Source: Symbiodinium natans | Taxonomy: Eukaryota; Sar; Dinophyceae; Suessiales; Symbiodiniaceae | DNA: 64,000 nucleotides | NCBI GenBank assembly: GCA_905221605.1 | Contig: CAJNDS010002408.1 | Coordinates: 282,501 to 346,500 of the forward strand | Reading direction: 5' to 3' | Shown: positions 11,101 to 21,864 of the stretch, in pieces | How the letters are laid out: each line of letters opens with the position of its first letter | Numbering within the stretch: position 1 is the first letter of the stretch | The notes under the pieces: model-generated | Told to the model about the DNA's origin: nothing | Databases searched by the model: none | The model's input: only the letters and a program-made list of their open reading frames with translations | Translations under genes and position numbers: made by a program

Positions 11101-11649
11101 ACCAAGGACTTAGCAAGCAAACCACATTGTGTCAGGAATCACCAAAGCGATCCAGCAGACGCCAGACTTGGCATTCACGCGCAATCGCCTCCCATGGTGG
11201 TTCGCGACTGGGACAGTCCATGACTAGCCGGCTACCGATTCCGTTTTGTTTCATCCATCTCACACGCGTTACTCAACTTCGACGAAACACTCCAAGAGCA
11301 GCGCCAGGTAGTGCAGTAAGATCGTAAAAGCCGTGTCAGAATGTCAGAGTGCTGTTACGGGGTCGTTTGCTTGGCGCGGATCTACACCTGGCAATCAGCC
11401 GCCGCTAGGCTGAGAGAGAAATGAGGAGCATTGCGCATCACTCCAACTCATCAGCAGACTTGGACAGTCGCAGTGACACTGTCTGGTTTTGACAAGAGGA
11501 AGAACGCTAAGAAATTGCTTTGTGCATTGCGTTGGTCTTTGTCTGCAAGCAAGAGCGAGACGAAGGTGTGTACTGTGAAGATTGGGCTTTCTCGTTGAAG
11601 TTTCCCGCTTGGCGATGCCCTCAAGACCCAAAAAAAAAGACCTGCTGCG

Positions 11650-14600
11650 TGAGATTCGTGAAGCCTGATTGACTGAGGTACGACTGGAGGATTGGACAAG
11701 AAGGAGAAGTAGATTGAAAGAAAAGAATGGACAAAGGAAGTGGAGGTTTCAGTTCCCACAGAGAGCAGGAATTGCAAGGAAGTGGAGGTTCCAGTCCCAC
11801 TGCAAAGTTGGAGGTTCAAGTACGAAAAAGGAAAAGAAAAGGATTAGGAAAGGTGAAAGGTATTGAAAGAAAGAAAGAAAGGCGAAAGAAAGCTGACAGC
11901 AAAGAATGATGGCCAAGAGGAGCCATTGGGTTTTCAAGCTTTTTGTCCCTGCCTAGAAAGAAAGAGGAAAGGAAGAAATGATTGAGGGTTCCAGTCCCCA
12001 GAAAACTGTGTGCTCAGGAAAGAAGGTAGAACAGATGAAACAGACGTGATTGATGTGGATCAAAGCACAGAAGCGTTGCGTGTATCTGCGTGACTAAGAA
12101 GCACCAAGGTGTTGTTGAAGAAGGATTGGTCGATTGCTTGGCTGAAGTTGAGAGAGTTGATTGAAGAACCGTTGAGGGTATGTGAAGAAGTTGTGTTGGA
12201 TGTTAAAAGGTGCTGAGAAGGAGATGTCCAGAGAAGTGCACTTGACAAAGGAGTGATCTGAAGCTGATTGGCCAAGAGAGGCCGGGCAGATTGGATGGAC
12301 AAGGTTGACCATTGAATTCAGTCCAGCTGTAGCTTGCATTCCCAAACACGTCGGGCCGTCCACTACGACCTAGCAGGTGTATTGCTAAAACAGCAACTCT
12401 CGAGATTGGTTGGAACTGTGTGCAGTTCCTTCGGCCGAATATTGAGACTCTGTCTCATACCGTTTACTGTGAGTGCGCACCTTTACTCAAAAGCCTTAAA
12501 CATTGTTTAGCACTTGGGAGTGCTTGCGTGAGAATTTGACAGGCATTGTGAGTGTCCATTGTCGTGTTGCTTGTGCTTCGTATTTGAGAGATGTGGCCTG
12601 TGAAGACTGGTTTACTGTGACTTTGAAACATTGGTTCCAAACCGGTGTTGTACAGTTGAGCCTCTATCGTTGTTGTCCTTCGTCATCTCGGACCCGCCGC
12701 CCGGCTGACAAAGCGCTAACTGCTCGGACAGCTTAGCCATTGATATGCGAAAGCTTCCGATGGGCGGATTGGCTGCGACCTTGTAAGCGCCAGTGAAGCT
12801 CGGATTGGGCAAGTTGTTTGAAAGTTGTCGTTTCTTGGTGAGTCGAACTGTCATTGGCGTGAAGCGTTGGACCGTGCTGTTGCCCTTGCTTGAGCATGTG
12901 TGAGCATGATTGTCGTTGTACCTTGATTGCAGCAAGGGGTGCGTTGAGGCACGAGCTGCGTGCTTGGTTTGTGCTCGGTTGATTGATGCTTTCTTTTTTT
13001 TTGCCAGAGCGCGTTGGATTGACGATGGATTGTTTCTTGACGGCTCAGACATGGTCGGCGCAGATCAGAGCATTGGAAACGTTTTGATTGTCCTGCTTGA
13101 AGCGTGATTGATGGATTAGCGTTGGCTTGCTTGCTTGGATTGCTTACTTGTGACAGTTATTGGTCGTTTCCTTGAATTTGAGAGAAGTGCATGCTTTTAT
13201 GAGTTTCGTGTTCCGTTCACTCGGGACAGCGTTGAAAGGCGCGCGTGGGCACTGCCTTGAAATTGGTCAAAGGAATATCTCCTTCTGCAGGGCTGCCAGT
13301 GCACAGCAGCTGTGCTTGAAGGAGTGAGCTGATTGATTCCTTGCCTTGCTTCGCCGTTGTGGTTGTTGGCTTTGTTGCTTGTCGTGCTCGATTGCAGTCG
13401 GGTCGGTTTCGCCGCTTGAAGATGGCTTTATTGCTAGTCCCAAGTTGGCAGTTGGATGGATTTGGTCCGTTCCGTGGATCCTAAACCCCAAAACACGCCG
13501 AAAACCAAAAATCGGTCGGTTGAAAAATCGTTTTGTCGTACAGAAGCCCTTGGCGGGTGTGCTCAAATACTAGGGTTTTGTGTACTTGGTTGTGGTTGAT
13601 TTTCTCAGATGTGCTGATTGCACAGCAAGGGACGGAAGCGTGACATTGTCTCTTCAAGGGACGGAGTCGTTGGTTAACCATTGTGAGTTTCAGCTGTGGA
13701 TTGTTGGAAGAGTGCGTGCTTGCTGGCTTGCTTGCTTGCTTGGATTGACCAGTTGGAGCCGTGAGTTGAGACAGTTTATTGCTTGGTGCCTGCGCTGCAA
13801 CCACATTGAAGAGTCAGGTGGTGAGCGTATGCTTGCCTGTGAGTTTGATTTTGTTACAAGCGTCTGCTTGTTATTGGAGGTTCAGGTCAAGGTGGCTCAG
13901 ATTGAGTCGCTGTTGATTCTTGGCTCATGGTGATGACAAGTGTTGTGCGTTTTGGTTTCCTGGTTTTGGTTGCTTTGTTCTGCGTTGTCGTTGCTACATT
14001 GGTTGGAAAACAGTTGTGCCTACAACTCCTACGATTCATGTTTGGACCTTTTGATCCTCAATTGTTTTGGTTTGGAAGCTTGCGTGTTGTGTGGCAGATT
14101 TGAGAGGTTGTTTGACTGACTGCTTGTGTGTGAAATTGCTTGTTGACTTGATGTGCCCGGTGTGTTGGTTTTGAAGCGATTGGCACAATCAAGGTGGGAG
14201 CCTGTTCCCATTGCTTAGCAGGCCAGATTGTTCATTCAGTCCGCCTGTGGAGCGTTTGTGCTGATTGCCTACTTGTAGCAGTTGCTTTTGGTGTGTCGAG
14301 TTTGGGTTGCCTGTTTTGGTCTCTCGGCAAGATCATTGGAGGAGCGTGTTTCTCTAGTCTTGCAAGTCAGATTGAGCTCCACTTGCAAGATGTGATTGTC
14401 GCTTGACTATTGAGAGTTGAGTTGGTTGCGCGTGTTGCTGGTGTCGGTTTTGCATGTCCTGCTTACATTGTGCATGTCTCTTGCAGAAGCGGTGTGCTGT
14501 ATAGCATCTTGACGAAGGTGATTGTGCTGAAAACCTGGCTTGAGCAGTTGAAGCTGGAAGTTGGTATTGCGTACGTGCTTGCTTGATTGATTGCCTCGGT

Positions 14601-17600
14601 ATACATTTGCGCTGTGTTCATTAGCATGCATAATCACTTTGGTCACTGTCGGGTGACATTGCCTGAATCATTGGCGCAAGCGCGCTTGTGGAGGCAGATC
14701 GGTATTGACCTTGTTTGTGCGTCTTCTTGAAGTTTTAGTGCTGCAGTTTGAAGTGATGGCTTCTGTGCTGCACCTTTGCCAACAGCAACGTGTAATTGCT
14801 ACACCAGTTGGTTTTGCCTTGCCCCGTTTGCTTGGTCGGTTGTCTTGTCTACATTATGGCGTGTTGGAGTGAATTGGTTTTCCTTGGTTGCTTATTGCAC
14901 ATTGCCAGCTATGAGAGAGGTGACGCCTCTTACTGATGGCGATTGGCCCTGACGAGCTCCTGTTTTGCCTGAGTTGGTGCATTTGGCGTCCTTGGTTGAT
15001 GCGTTTGGCTTGCGTGCCTTCCTTTTGTGTTGCTGAGTCGTCCGTGTTGATTGGTCCTCTCGTTCTCCCGCCTCCCCATCCCTTTTGTTGTTCGGCTTGC
15101 GGCTGAAGCCTTAGCCGAGGGACGGAGAGGGGGAAGGAGTCAGTATTGACTCTAGGAGTCGGCATTGGCTCCAGGTATTGCTTGAAGGCTTGAATTGTTA
15201 ATCTGATTTACGCGTTGATTGAGTGGCTGATTTGCGCTATATTTGTACTTCGTTGGTCGAGCTGTCGTGTGTGGTTTGCTTTCTTTGCATCTTAGAGATT
15301 GATATCGTGAAGAGCCGATTGCGCTTCTTTGCGTGAAAATTCGGTGCCAAATTTGTTGATATCACTGCATCGTGCTCGCGTGGAAACGTGCGAACTATGA
15401 GCACGCACGGCAAATTTTGCAGAAAATGGAGGATGCACATTGCTCAGCTGCTTGTTGTTGTCCGCCGTCCAGGCCTTAGTTACAGTTGCTCATTGCCTGG
15501 ACCCTATTTGTGCTGCATTTAGCTTTCGGTCATGTTGCTCGTTAGGATTGGACTTCCAAGAAAGTTCGCGAGAGCGTTGTGGTCTAGTGTTGGCTTGGAA
15601 GAACCTGTTTTGAACAATTGCGCTGAGCAACTTTAGGAACCGACCAAAGGGTGAATTGCCCGAAGTTGTTTCCTATTGCCGAGGAGCAATTGTGTATAGG
15701 AGCCAGACCTAAGGAAACATTGGCAGGTGATTTTCCTCCATTGTTCCGTCAGGAGCAGAATTGTGCATACCTCTTCTTGTACATAGAAGAAGCGACCATT
15801 CTGATTGGCCTTGACCTAGTGTTGTTGTTTTCTTTCTTGAAACTGGCAGATGCGATTGCTGATTCGTCCTACGCCCTGATCCCTGATTGTAGCCATGGTT
15901 TTCTCCAGTACTGCGATTGTGCGTTTTCTTTGCGACGAGTACAAGTGGTAAGGACAAATGGTTGCTGTTCAGTCTGCTGGAGATGGTTTCCGCAGGATTG
16001 CCTTGAGCATTGTCCCAGGACTTCGTTTGTTCAGACTGGTTGTATTCTTGTATAGCTTCAACAATTGGAGACACACTTTGATGATTCCACGAACTGCATG
16101 TCCACTCGGATTGGTTGACTGTGCAGATGGCAGAAGAGTATTATTGCAGACTTTGACTTCATAGTTTGTATTGAGTACATGAATGATGATTTGTTTCCTT
16201 CAGTGCCAGTGATTGCTTTTGGTTCTTCGGATTGCCATAACAAGACCATTCGAGATGCACGAAGATGGCGTTTGCATTGTGCAGTGCGAGGCATTGGCAA
16301 GTCTTCGGATTGAGTTTGTGTTGTCCAACACAGCTCATCGTCACTACCTGCGCTGCTTGCACATTGAGTGCGCGATTCAAGTTCCTTCTTTCAAGACCGC
16401 AGCAGATTGGTTTGTGTTCTGCAGACTGATCACAAGATGAAGCATTGTTCCTTTACTTTGGCGGTGTATACTACATTGCAGTTAGCGTGTGAGTTTGGTG
16501 AACAGTTGCGCGAACGAGTGGTGCTATTTTCTGCATGGTGCCGATTGTGACGAAGCGGCGTACGCATTTCTCCTTATATAGCATGTCAGTGGCGTTGTGG
16601 TTTTCTGGCGACGCGCTCATCCTCTGGAGTTCATTGCCCAGTGCTTGGCTGACAACAGCTTATTGACCTCGAGAAGCTGTTGACAGGTATGGATTGAGCT
16701 TGTGTCTGGTTCACTGCATCGTTGCAGGATTGCAGCATCATTTCCTACAGCTGATTGCTTTGCGGCTTCTTCAGCGAGAGGTAGCCTGTTGTCAAACGCC
16801 TTTGGTTTAGAGCATTGCTTTACGAGAAGAAGACTGGCGAGATTGCCTGTAGTGTTGCCAAAAAACAGCGCCAGATGCTGTGGCAACATGCTGGATTGAG
16901 AAGGATGCACTAAGGATTGGTGTCTGATATTCCTTGCTTCTGATCTTCGCGTTGTGCGGATATTGCTTCCGCGTGATGTTTCTTCATGGCAATTGTTGAG
17001 TGCCATTGACGCTTACATCGCACACTTCGCCGATGCGATTGTGATTTCACGATTTGACGTTGCCCTTTGACAGACAGATGGTCCCCTATGTATATTGCAG
17101 AGGACATCACCAATGATGCCTGATTTTATGACGGTCACGAAGAGCTAATATGGACACTGGTGGTGATTGGTTATTCTGCAAGCGCTGTGCATTCACCACT
17201 CTGGTCATTGAAAGCGAGACGATGGATCTTTGATTGGATTGACATATGCTTGGAAGTATTCGCAGTTGCTTTGTCTTCGTGGTATTGGTCAGCGCTTGTG
17301 AACTCATTGCTTGTGATTCTTTATTTCCGTATTTTTCTATGTGCAAAACGAGTCATTGCATTCATTCGACCACAGTGAGATCGAGTATCGCTGGTAGCCG
17401 CGAGCTTGGTGGAACGCCTCATTGGGCTCATAACCCAAAGTTGTATAGCTCACAACCCATAGTTGTGTAGGATTGGAATTCAAGTTTTACGTGGAGTCAG
17501 ACTTTTATTGGCGACTGTATCAGTGCATGAGAGTTCTTTGGATGATGGAATGGTTCTATGGATCGCTTTTCTTATCTACTATTTTATTTCAGGCCGAGTT

Positions 17601-18900
17601 GATTGATGATATCTTCTTTGCGGTTGACACACACTGGTTTCAGGAAGCCATATATCCGGCATTGCTATCTCTACGTGGCATTGCTCGGCTCTGCAAGTTG
17701 TGAGAAGGGTCATTCTTTCGGAGTGCAAAATTGAGACTGCTTCCTTGACCCTGATTTAAAGCAGCGTATTGATCGCCGTTGCAAAACTGCGCGTGGGAAT
17801 CTTCTGGATTGCGTTGGATGCAACCTGGCTGGTCCTACTTGAGTGACGGCATTGTCTCAGCATTGCTCATTGGTCAGCTGCTTCTTTTGAACCTCGTCGT
17901 ACAGTATTGAGGTTTTACAAAATTAGTTTGGTTCTGTCATTGTTCTCATGCTGCAGATTTCAATTGCACGAACAGCGATTGGTTTTGTTTGCAGTCTGCT
18001 AGTGACTGCTTCATGGGATGTTTTGCATTGTTTCCGGAAGAAGACGAATGAATGCGATTGCATTGCTTTCATTGAGATCTTCGGTACGGTGTTGGACACC
18101 GTATTGAACTTGGATCTGGAAAGTCATTGCAACTCCACCTATGTTGCAAGACCTGCCGTTTTGAGCATTTTGAGTCACATTGACTTACTCATTGTGACAT
18201 CAAGTCACACGGAGCGACGAGCCTTTGGCACAGAAAGAGAGCCAAATCCAGGAATGCCTTCGGATAGGTTGCCTGCAACCAAAAGCTACTGCCGTCTTGA
18301 CGTGAAGAAGAACTGAGCTCATTGAGCCCCGTTGGCAGAAACGCTTTCTGATTCACTGGTCTCTAGTTTCTGGTTCTATTGACTGCGAGTAAGCTGTGTT
18401 TGGATGATTGCTAAGTCATTCATTCAATGCGGTTGTTGATCTTGCAATTGTAAAGGTCATGGAACTCTAGAACAAGAAATTGGCCACAAGATGCCGGTTC
18501 CAGACCATTATCTTTGTTTTATCAAGTAACAGATGACTGCCCTAGAGCAAAATGAAGATTGACCCACAAGAAGGTCGGCAGCATCAAGAATTGTTGCACA
18601 GTTGGTTTTTGTAAAGCTGTTTGTGAATGATTGCTGAAGCATTCATTCAAGGGACGGTGTTAGGATTGAGCTTTACTTCCTGCACATGTACATTGTCCAT
18701 TGCGTGAAGAACATGCAACACTGACAGAGAACATTGGCATGTGGACATTGCCATGTCCATGATGCATTGGCTCAAGTGGCTCAAGATTGGCTCAGCCCAA
18801 GTGACACAAAAGATTGCTGAGCGAGAGATTGCATCTGACAGTTGTATGCTTGCATTGTGGTGTGGTCAAGACCATTGATTGAACAGTCATGTGTTTGGTA
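11650..18900. repeat. Strand-asymmetric ATTG-rich low-complexity tract, no gene seen
   Basis: About 7 kb of plus strand is rich in T and G and in the words ATTG, GATTG, TTGCTTG and GCATTG. In 15601-16200 I count about 17 ATTG, where about 2-3 are expected by chance; the complement CAAT occurs mainly inside CAATTG. The purine-rich stretch 11690-12000 (AAAGAAAG words) begins it. Open frames here are short and mostly composed of the repeated words. No exon with recognisable homology was found. Confidence 0.6.
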
Positions 18901-18945
18901 GTTTACATACAGTTTGATATTGTACAGAAAGTGACCTTTGAAAAT

Positions 18946-19170
18946 TTCATTAAGGGGGGGCTTAAGGGGGGGGGCTTGAGGGGGGCTTCAGAGGGGCTAA
19001 AGGGGGGCTAAAGGGGGCTAAAAAAAGGCTTTGGGGGGGGGCAAAGCCCCCCCCCCCCCCCCCCCAAAGGGACCCCCTTTGTAGGGACTCCCTTGAAGGG
19101 GGGCTTAGGGGGGCTTAAAGGGGGGGTTTAAAGGGGGGTTAAGCCCCCCTTTGCCCAAGGGGGGGCCATT
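18946..19170. repeat. G-run/C-run tract with hairpin
   Basis: Repeated (G)6-9 separated by CTTAA, CTAAA or CTTGA lead into CTTTG followed by nine or ten G. A short CAAAG loop follows, then a run of about 20 C and CAAAGGG, so the two halves can pair as a long G:C hairpin. The single strand could also form G-quadruplexes. Confidence 0.85.
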
Positions 19171-19492
19171 CTCTGAAAACTTACGATCAAACCTCTTATG
19201 GCAAAAGATGCTGGAAGCTGCCTTGCTCAAAGGTGTCTTCAGACCTTTTGACAGAATGTTGCATGGCATCCCGAATGAGCCTGACAACCCTGACCCACTC
19301 GATGGCGCTAAATGGAAAGAAGCCAGACTGCTGATTCTGGGCGCGGATCAAAAATCTGGAAATAAGTTCCAGAAGTCCATGCAAAACGTTCCCCGCCATT
19401 TCAACCTTTGCAGCGATAATCAATCAGGCCTTTTTCCTTTGGATGCTGTGGAAACAATAGTCTCGACGATTGTCTTTCAGAGTTCTCTCTAG
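19151..19492 (+). CDS. Unrecognised 113-codon open frame
   Basis: The translated piece has ordinary composition (for example FRPFDRMLHGIPNEPDNPDP and EARLLILGADQKSG) but I recognise no family. It starts within the G-rich tract, so its 5' limit is unreliable, and it may be an exon, a pseudogene piece or chance. From 19500 to 20060 I see no other gene. Confidence 0.2.
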   Translation: MPKGGPFSENLRSNLLWQKMLEAALLKGVFRPFDRMLHGIPNEPDNPDPLDGAKWKEARLLILGADQKSGNKFQKSMQNVPRHFNLCSDNQSGLFPLDAVETIVSTIVFQSSL

Positions 19493-20059
19493 GATGAGGT
19501 GCTCTTTTTTTGCGCAACACACACAGAGCAACAACACACACGGCAAATTCTCATTTTCCAGTCCATTCCTGACCATCTCTTTTGACGACGAAAAGCTCAT
19601 GTTCTTTCGGCTTTAATGATCCACTAAGTGCAGTGAAACCAATCTCTGCTTGTTCATCTTCTGCCTGTTCAGAGTCGTGTTGTCGAGTTGCTGTCTTCCT
19701 TCTTCTGTCGTTCCTCATGCGCAGCAAAACGTCGAGAAGGTCTGAAGCAACGGGCTGTAACAGGCTGCTGCTGAAACTTCGAAACGTTTCAGATCAGAGG
19801 CGTGTCACGTTGCCAAAAAAAGGACCCATCAGGGCAAATCAACATTTCCCCGTGCAGAGTCAAACTAGAGGGTGATGGAGACCCAAGTGCGATGACAAGA
19901 ACCTGGCAATTGGAATTCCGGCAGAGGAAGTTCAGCTGGCTGCGACCTTGCTTGGATCTCGCAACGCTGTCTGTGGGCAAGATCTAACTTTGCACAAAGC
20001 ATGAGAGCAAGCAGGAATGCTTGTGGCTTCAGGACTTCCACAAACAAGGTCGTGCGCCC

Positions 20060-20655
20060 AGTAAGAACTAAGGCAACGCCAAAAGGAACTAAGTTCCCAT
20101 TTACTAATAAGGCACGAATATAATGAGTGCAGTGAACAAGATATGAAAACAGTTGAAAGAGAGAACAAAACTCCTTATAATATAGAATTTTCTTCATCCT
20201 TTCTCTCATTCCCTTATATCTTTCTTCTAGTTATTGTTCATTATCTTCATGCTTTTTCTCCCTTCATTCGCAAGGTAACACAATAGTATTATTAAAGGGG
20301 AAAGAGGATAATGGTGTACTTCACTCACTGTTTTCGTTCGTGTGTTTAAAGAGTGCGTTCATTTACTATATTATAAGGCTTTGTAAAGAATAAAATGATG
20401 CACGAAAGCCGAAATAATATAATGAACGCAGCATTTACACGATTTTAATGCGTACACGTGACAGTAAATTTAATATGAAAGGAATGAAGTGAACGCATTA
20501 AAATATAGTAAATTCGCTTCTCTTCCCTTAATATTGTATGCGTGTGTCATTCACTCCGTTCATTCACTTGTCCATAGAATCATAGTACATTTAATATACT
20601 ATTTTCCCCAGCATTTAATAGTAAATTGTAAGGGCTAGAAAAATAGTAATTTTTT
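20060..20655. other. AT-rich mitochondrial-type spacer with inverted repeats
   Basis: Base composition shifts abruptly to AT-rich. Long imperfect hairpins are visible. Arm 20354-20382 (TGCGTTCATTTACTATATTA) pairs with 20405-20430, and ATTTTAATGCGTACAC near 20442 pairs with GTGAACGCATTAAAAT near 20490. Hairpin-rich non-coding DNA is characteristic of dinoflagellate mitochondrial genomes. The segment runs straight into the cox3 copy and is read as part of the same insert. Confidence 0.65.
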
Positions 20656-21420
20656 ATGAGGCCCTTTTGTACGTATTATTTGGTATTTTGGAAATCTAAA
20701 CATTTAGAAGTTACATCAGATTCATTTTGTTTTCTTATTAATAGTTCTTGGTTATTATTCTTTGCTCTTATTATAATTCTATTTATCTTTACAGGATTTC
20801 ATATTTATTGTTGGACTGGAATTCACTTCTCATAGTTATTTTCTTATATTTTATCATCTTTTATTTGGATTATTTTATAGTTTTCATATTTGGTTTAGAG
20901 ATTTATTAAGAGAATTCACTAAAAAATATGAAGTCTTACTAATAATCTTTTTTCTTCTTTTTGGGGGTTTTCTAGTTTCTGAAGCTCTATTATTTGTATC
21001 CTTCTTTTGGACATCTTTTCATTTATTATCTTGTCCAACTTTAGGGATGTGGCCTGGAGAATCTTTCTATCTTCCAGATCCTTGTGAATTAACTTTTGCT
21101 AATACACTTCTTTTATCTAATGCTGCTATATCTTTAGGAAATGCTTTTATTAATTTAGAAATTTCATCACAATATATTATTTTCTTCACCTTGTGGTCAT
21201 TCTATTTATCTTCTGTTTTATTAGTTTGCAGATTAAAGAATTTCGTATTCTCGCATATTCAATTAATGATTCACTTTATAGTTGTCTTTTCTTTTTCTCA
21301 CAGCATTACATTTCTTTCATTTAATTCTTGGTATTTTACTTCTTTTTCTTATCTTCTTTTCTTGTACTGGTTTCGTTCATATGATTGTTTCGTTTCATGC
21401 GTACACTTCGTTCCTTGTAA
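20656..21420 (+). pseudogene. cox3: Mitochondrial cytochrome c oxidase subunit III copy in nuclear DNA, frameshifted
   Basis: The first segment, from ATG 20656, reads FWKSKHLEVTSDSF then LFIFTGFHIYCWTGIHFS and stops at TAG 20833-20835. In the next frame the protein continues without break as LFYSFHIWFRDLLREFTKKY, GGFLVSEALLFVSFFWTSFH, GMWPGESFYLPDPCEL and ANTLLLSNAAISLG. These match the Cox3 blocks WWRD, SE..FF..FFW..FH, WP..G...L.P and NT..LL. Weak C-terminal helices end near WYFTSFSYLLFLYWF (about 21370). A single one-base shift near 20825-20835 joins the two parts. Start and stop conventions in dinoflagellate mitochondria are relaxed, so the exact ends are uncertain. Codon use and AT content differ sharply from both flanks, so this is a nuclear mitochondrial insert, or a misassembled mitochondrial contig. 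Confidence 0.85.
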
Positions 21421-21500
21421 ACTCACAATAATATTCTCTTCACGAAATACAACCTGTCAGGAAAGCGTGTCAAACTTCTTTTGCATTGGCTGGGACTTCA
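21420..21500. other. 3' edge of the mitochondrial insert
   Basis: CATGCGTACACTTCG resembles ATGCGTACACGTGAC in the 5' spacer. AT content falls back to nuclear level by about 21500. From 21500 to 21860 I see no gene. Confidence 0.45.
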
Positions 21501-21864
21501 AACAATGAACCCGTAGGAAAACAAGAGCTCAAGGACCAGTTTCGCGTTTGCAGCCTTGATGTTTTCAACCATTGCAGGAATTTCAGAAGGTTTTGTTTTT
21601 GAGGGGTTCAGAGGAACGGACATGTCAGTCGTGAGAGCATGTGAGCAGGACGTCATGTGCATTTCTGACGCGAGTGACTCTGAACTGGGAACAGTCATGT
21701 CGTGTTGTAGGAACAGTTTTCATGTGGGAGTGCATGCGCATTAGAAGTAGGAACAGTTTGTGAAGAGAGAGCAGTAGAAGGAAACTCGCCGCTTTTCGAG
21801 TGTGGCGCCCAAGCTTCAGAAGTAGGTCAGGAAAATTGTAGAGCCAGCTAGGGAACTAGCAGCC

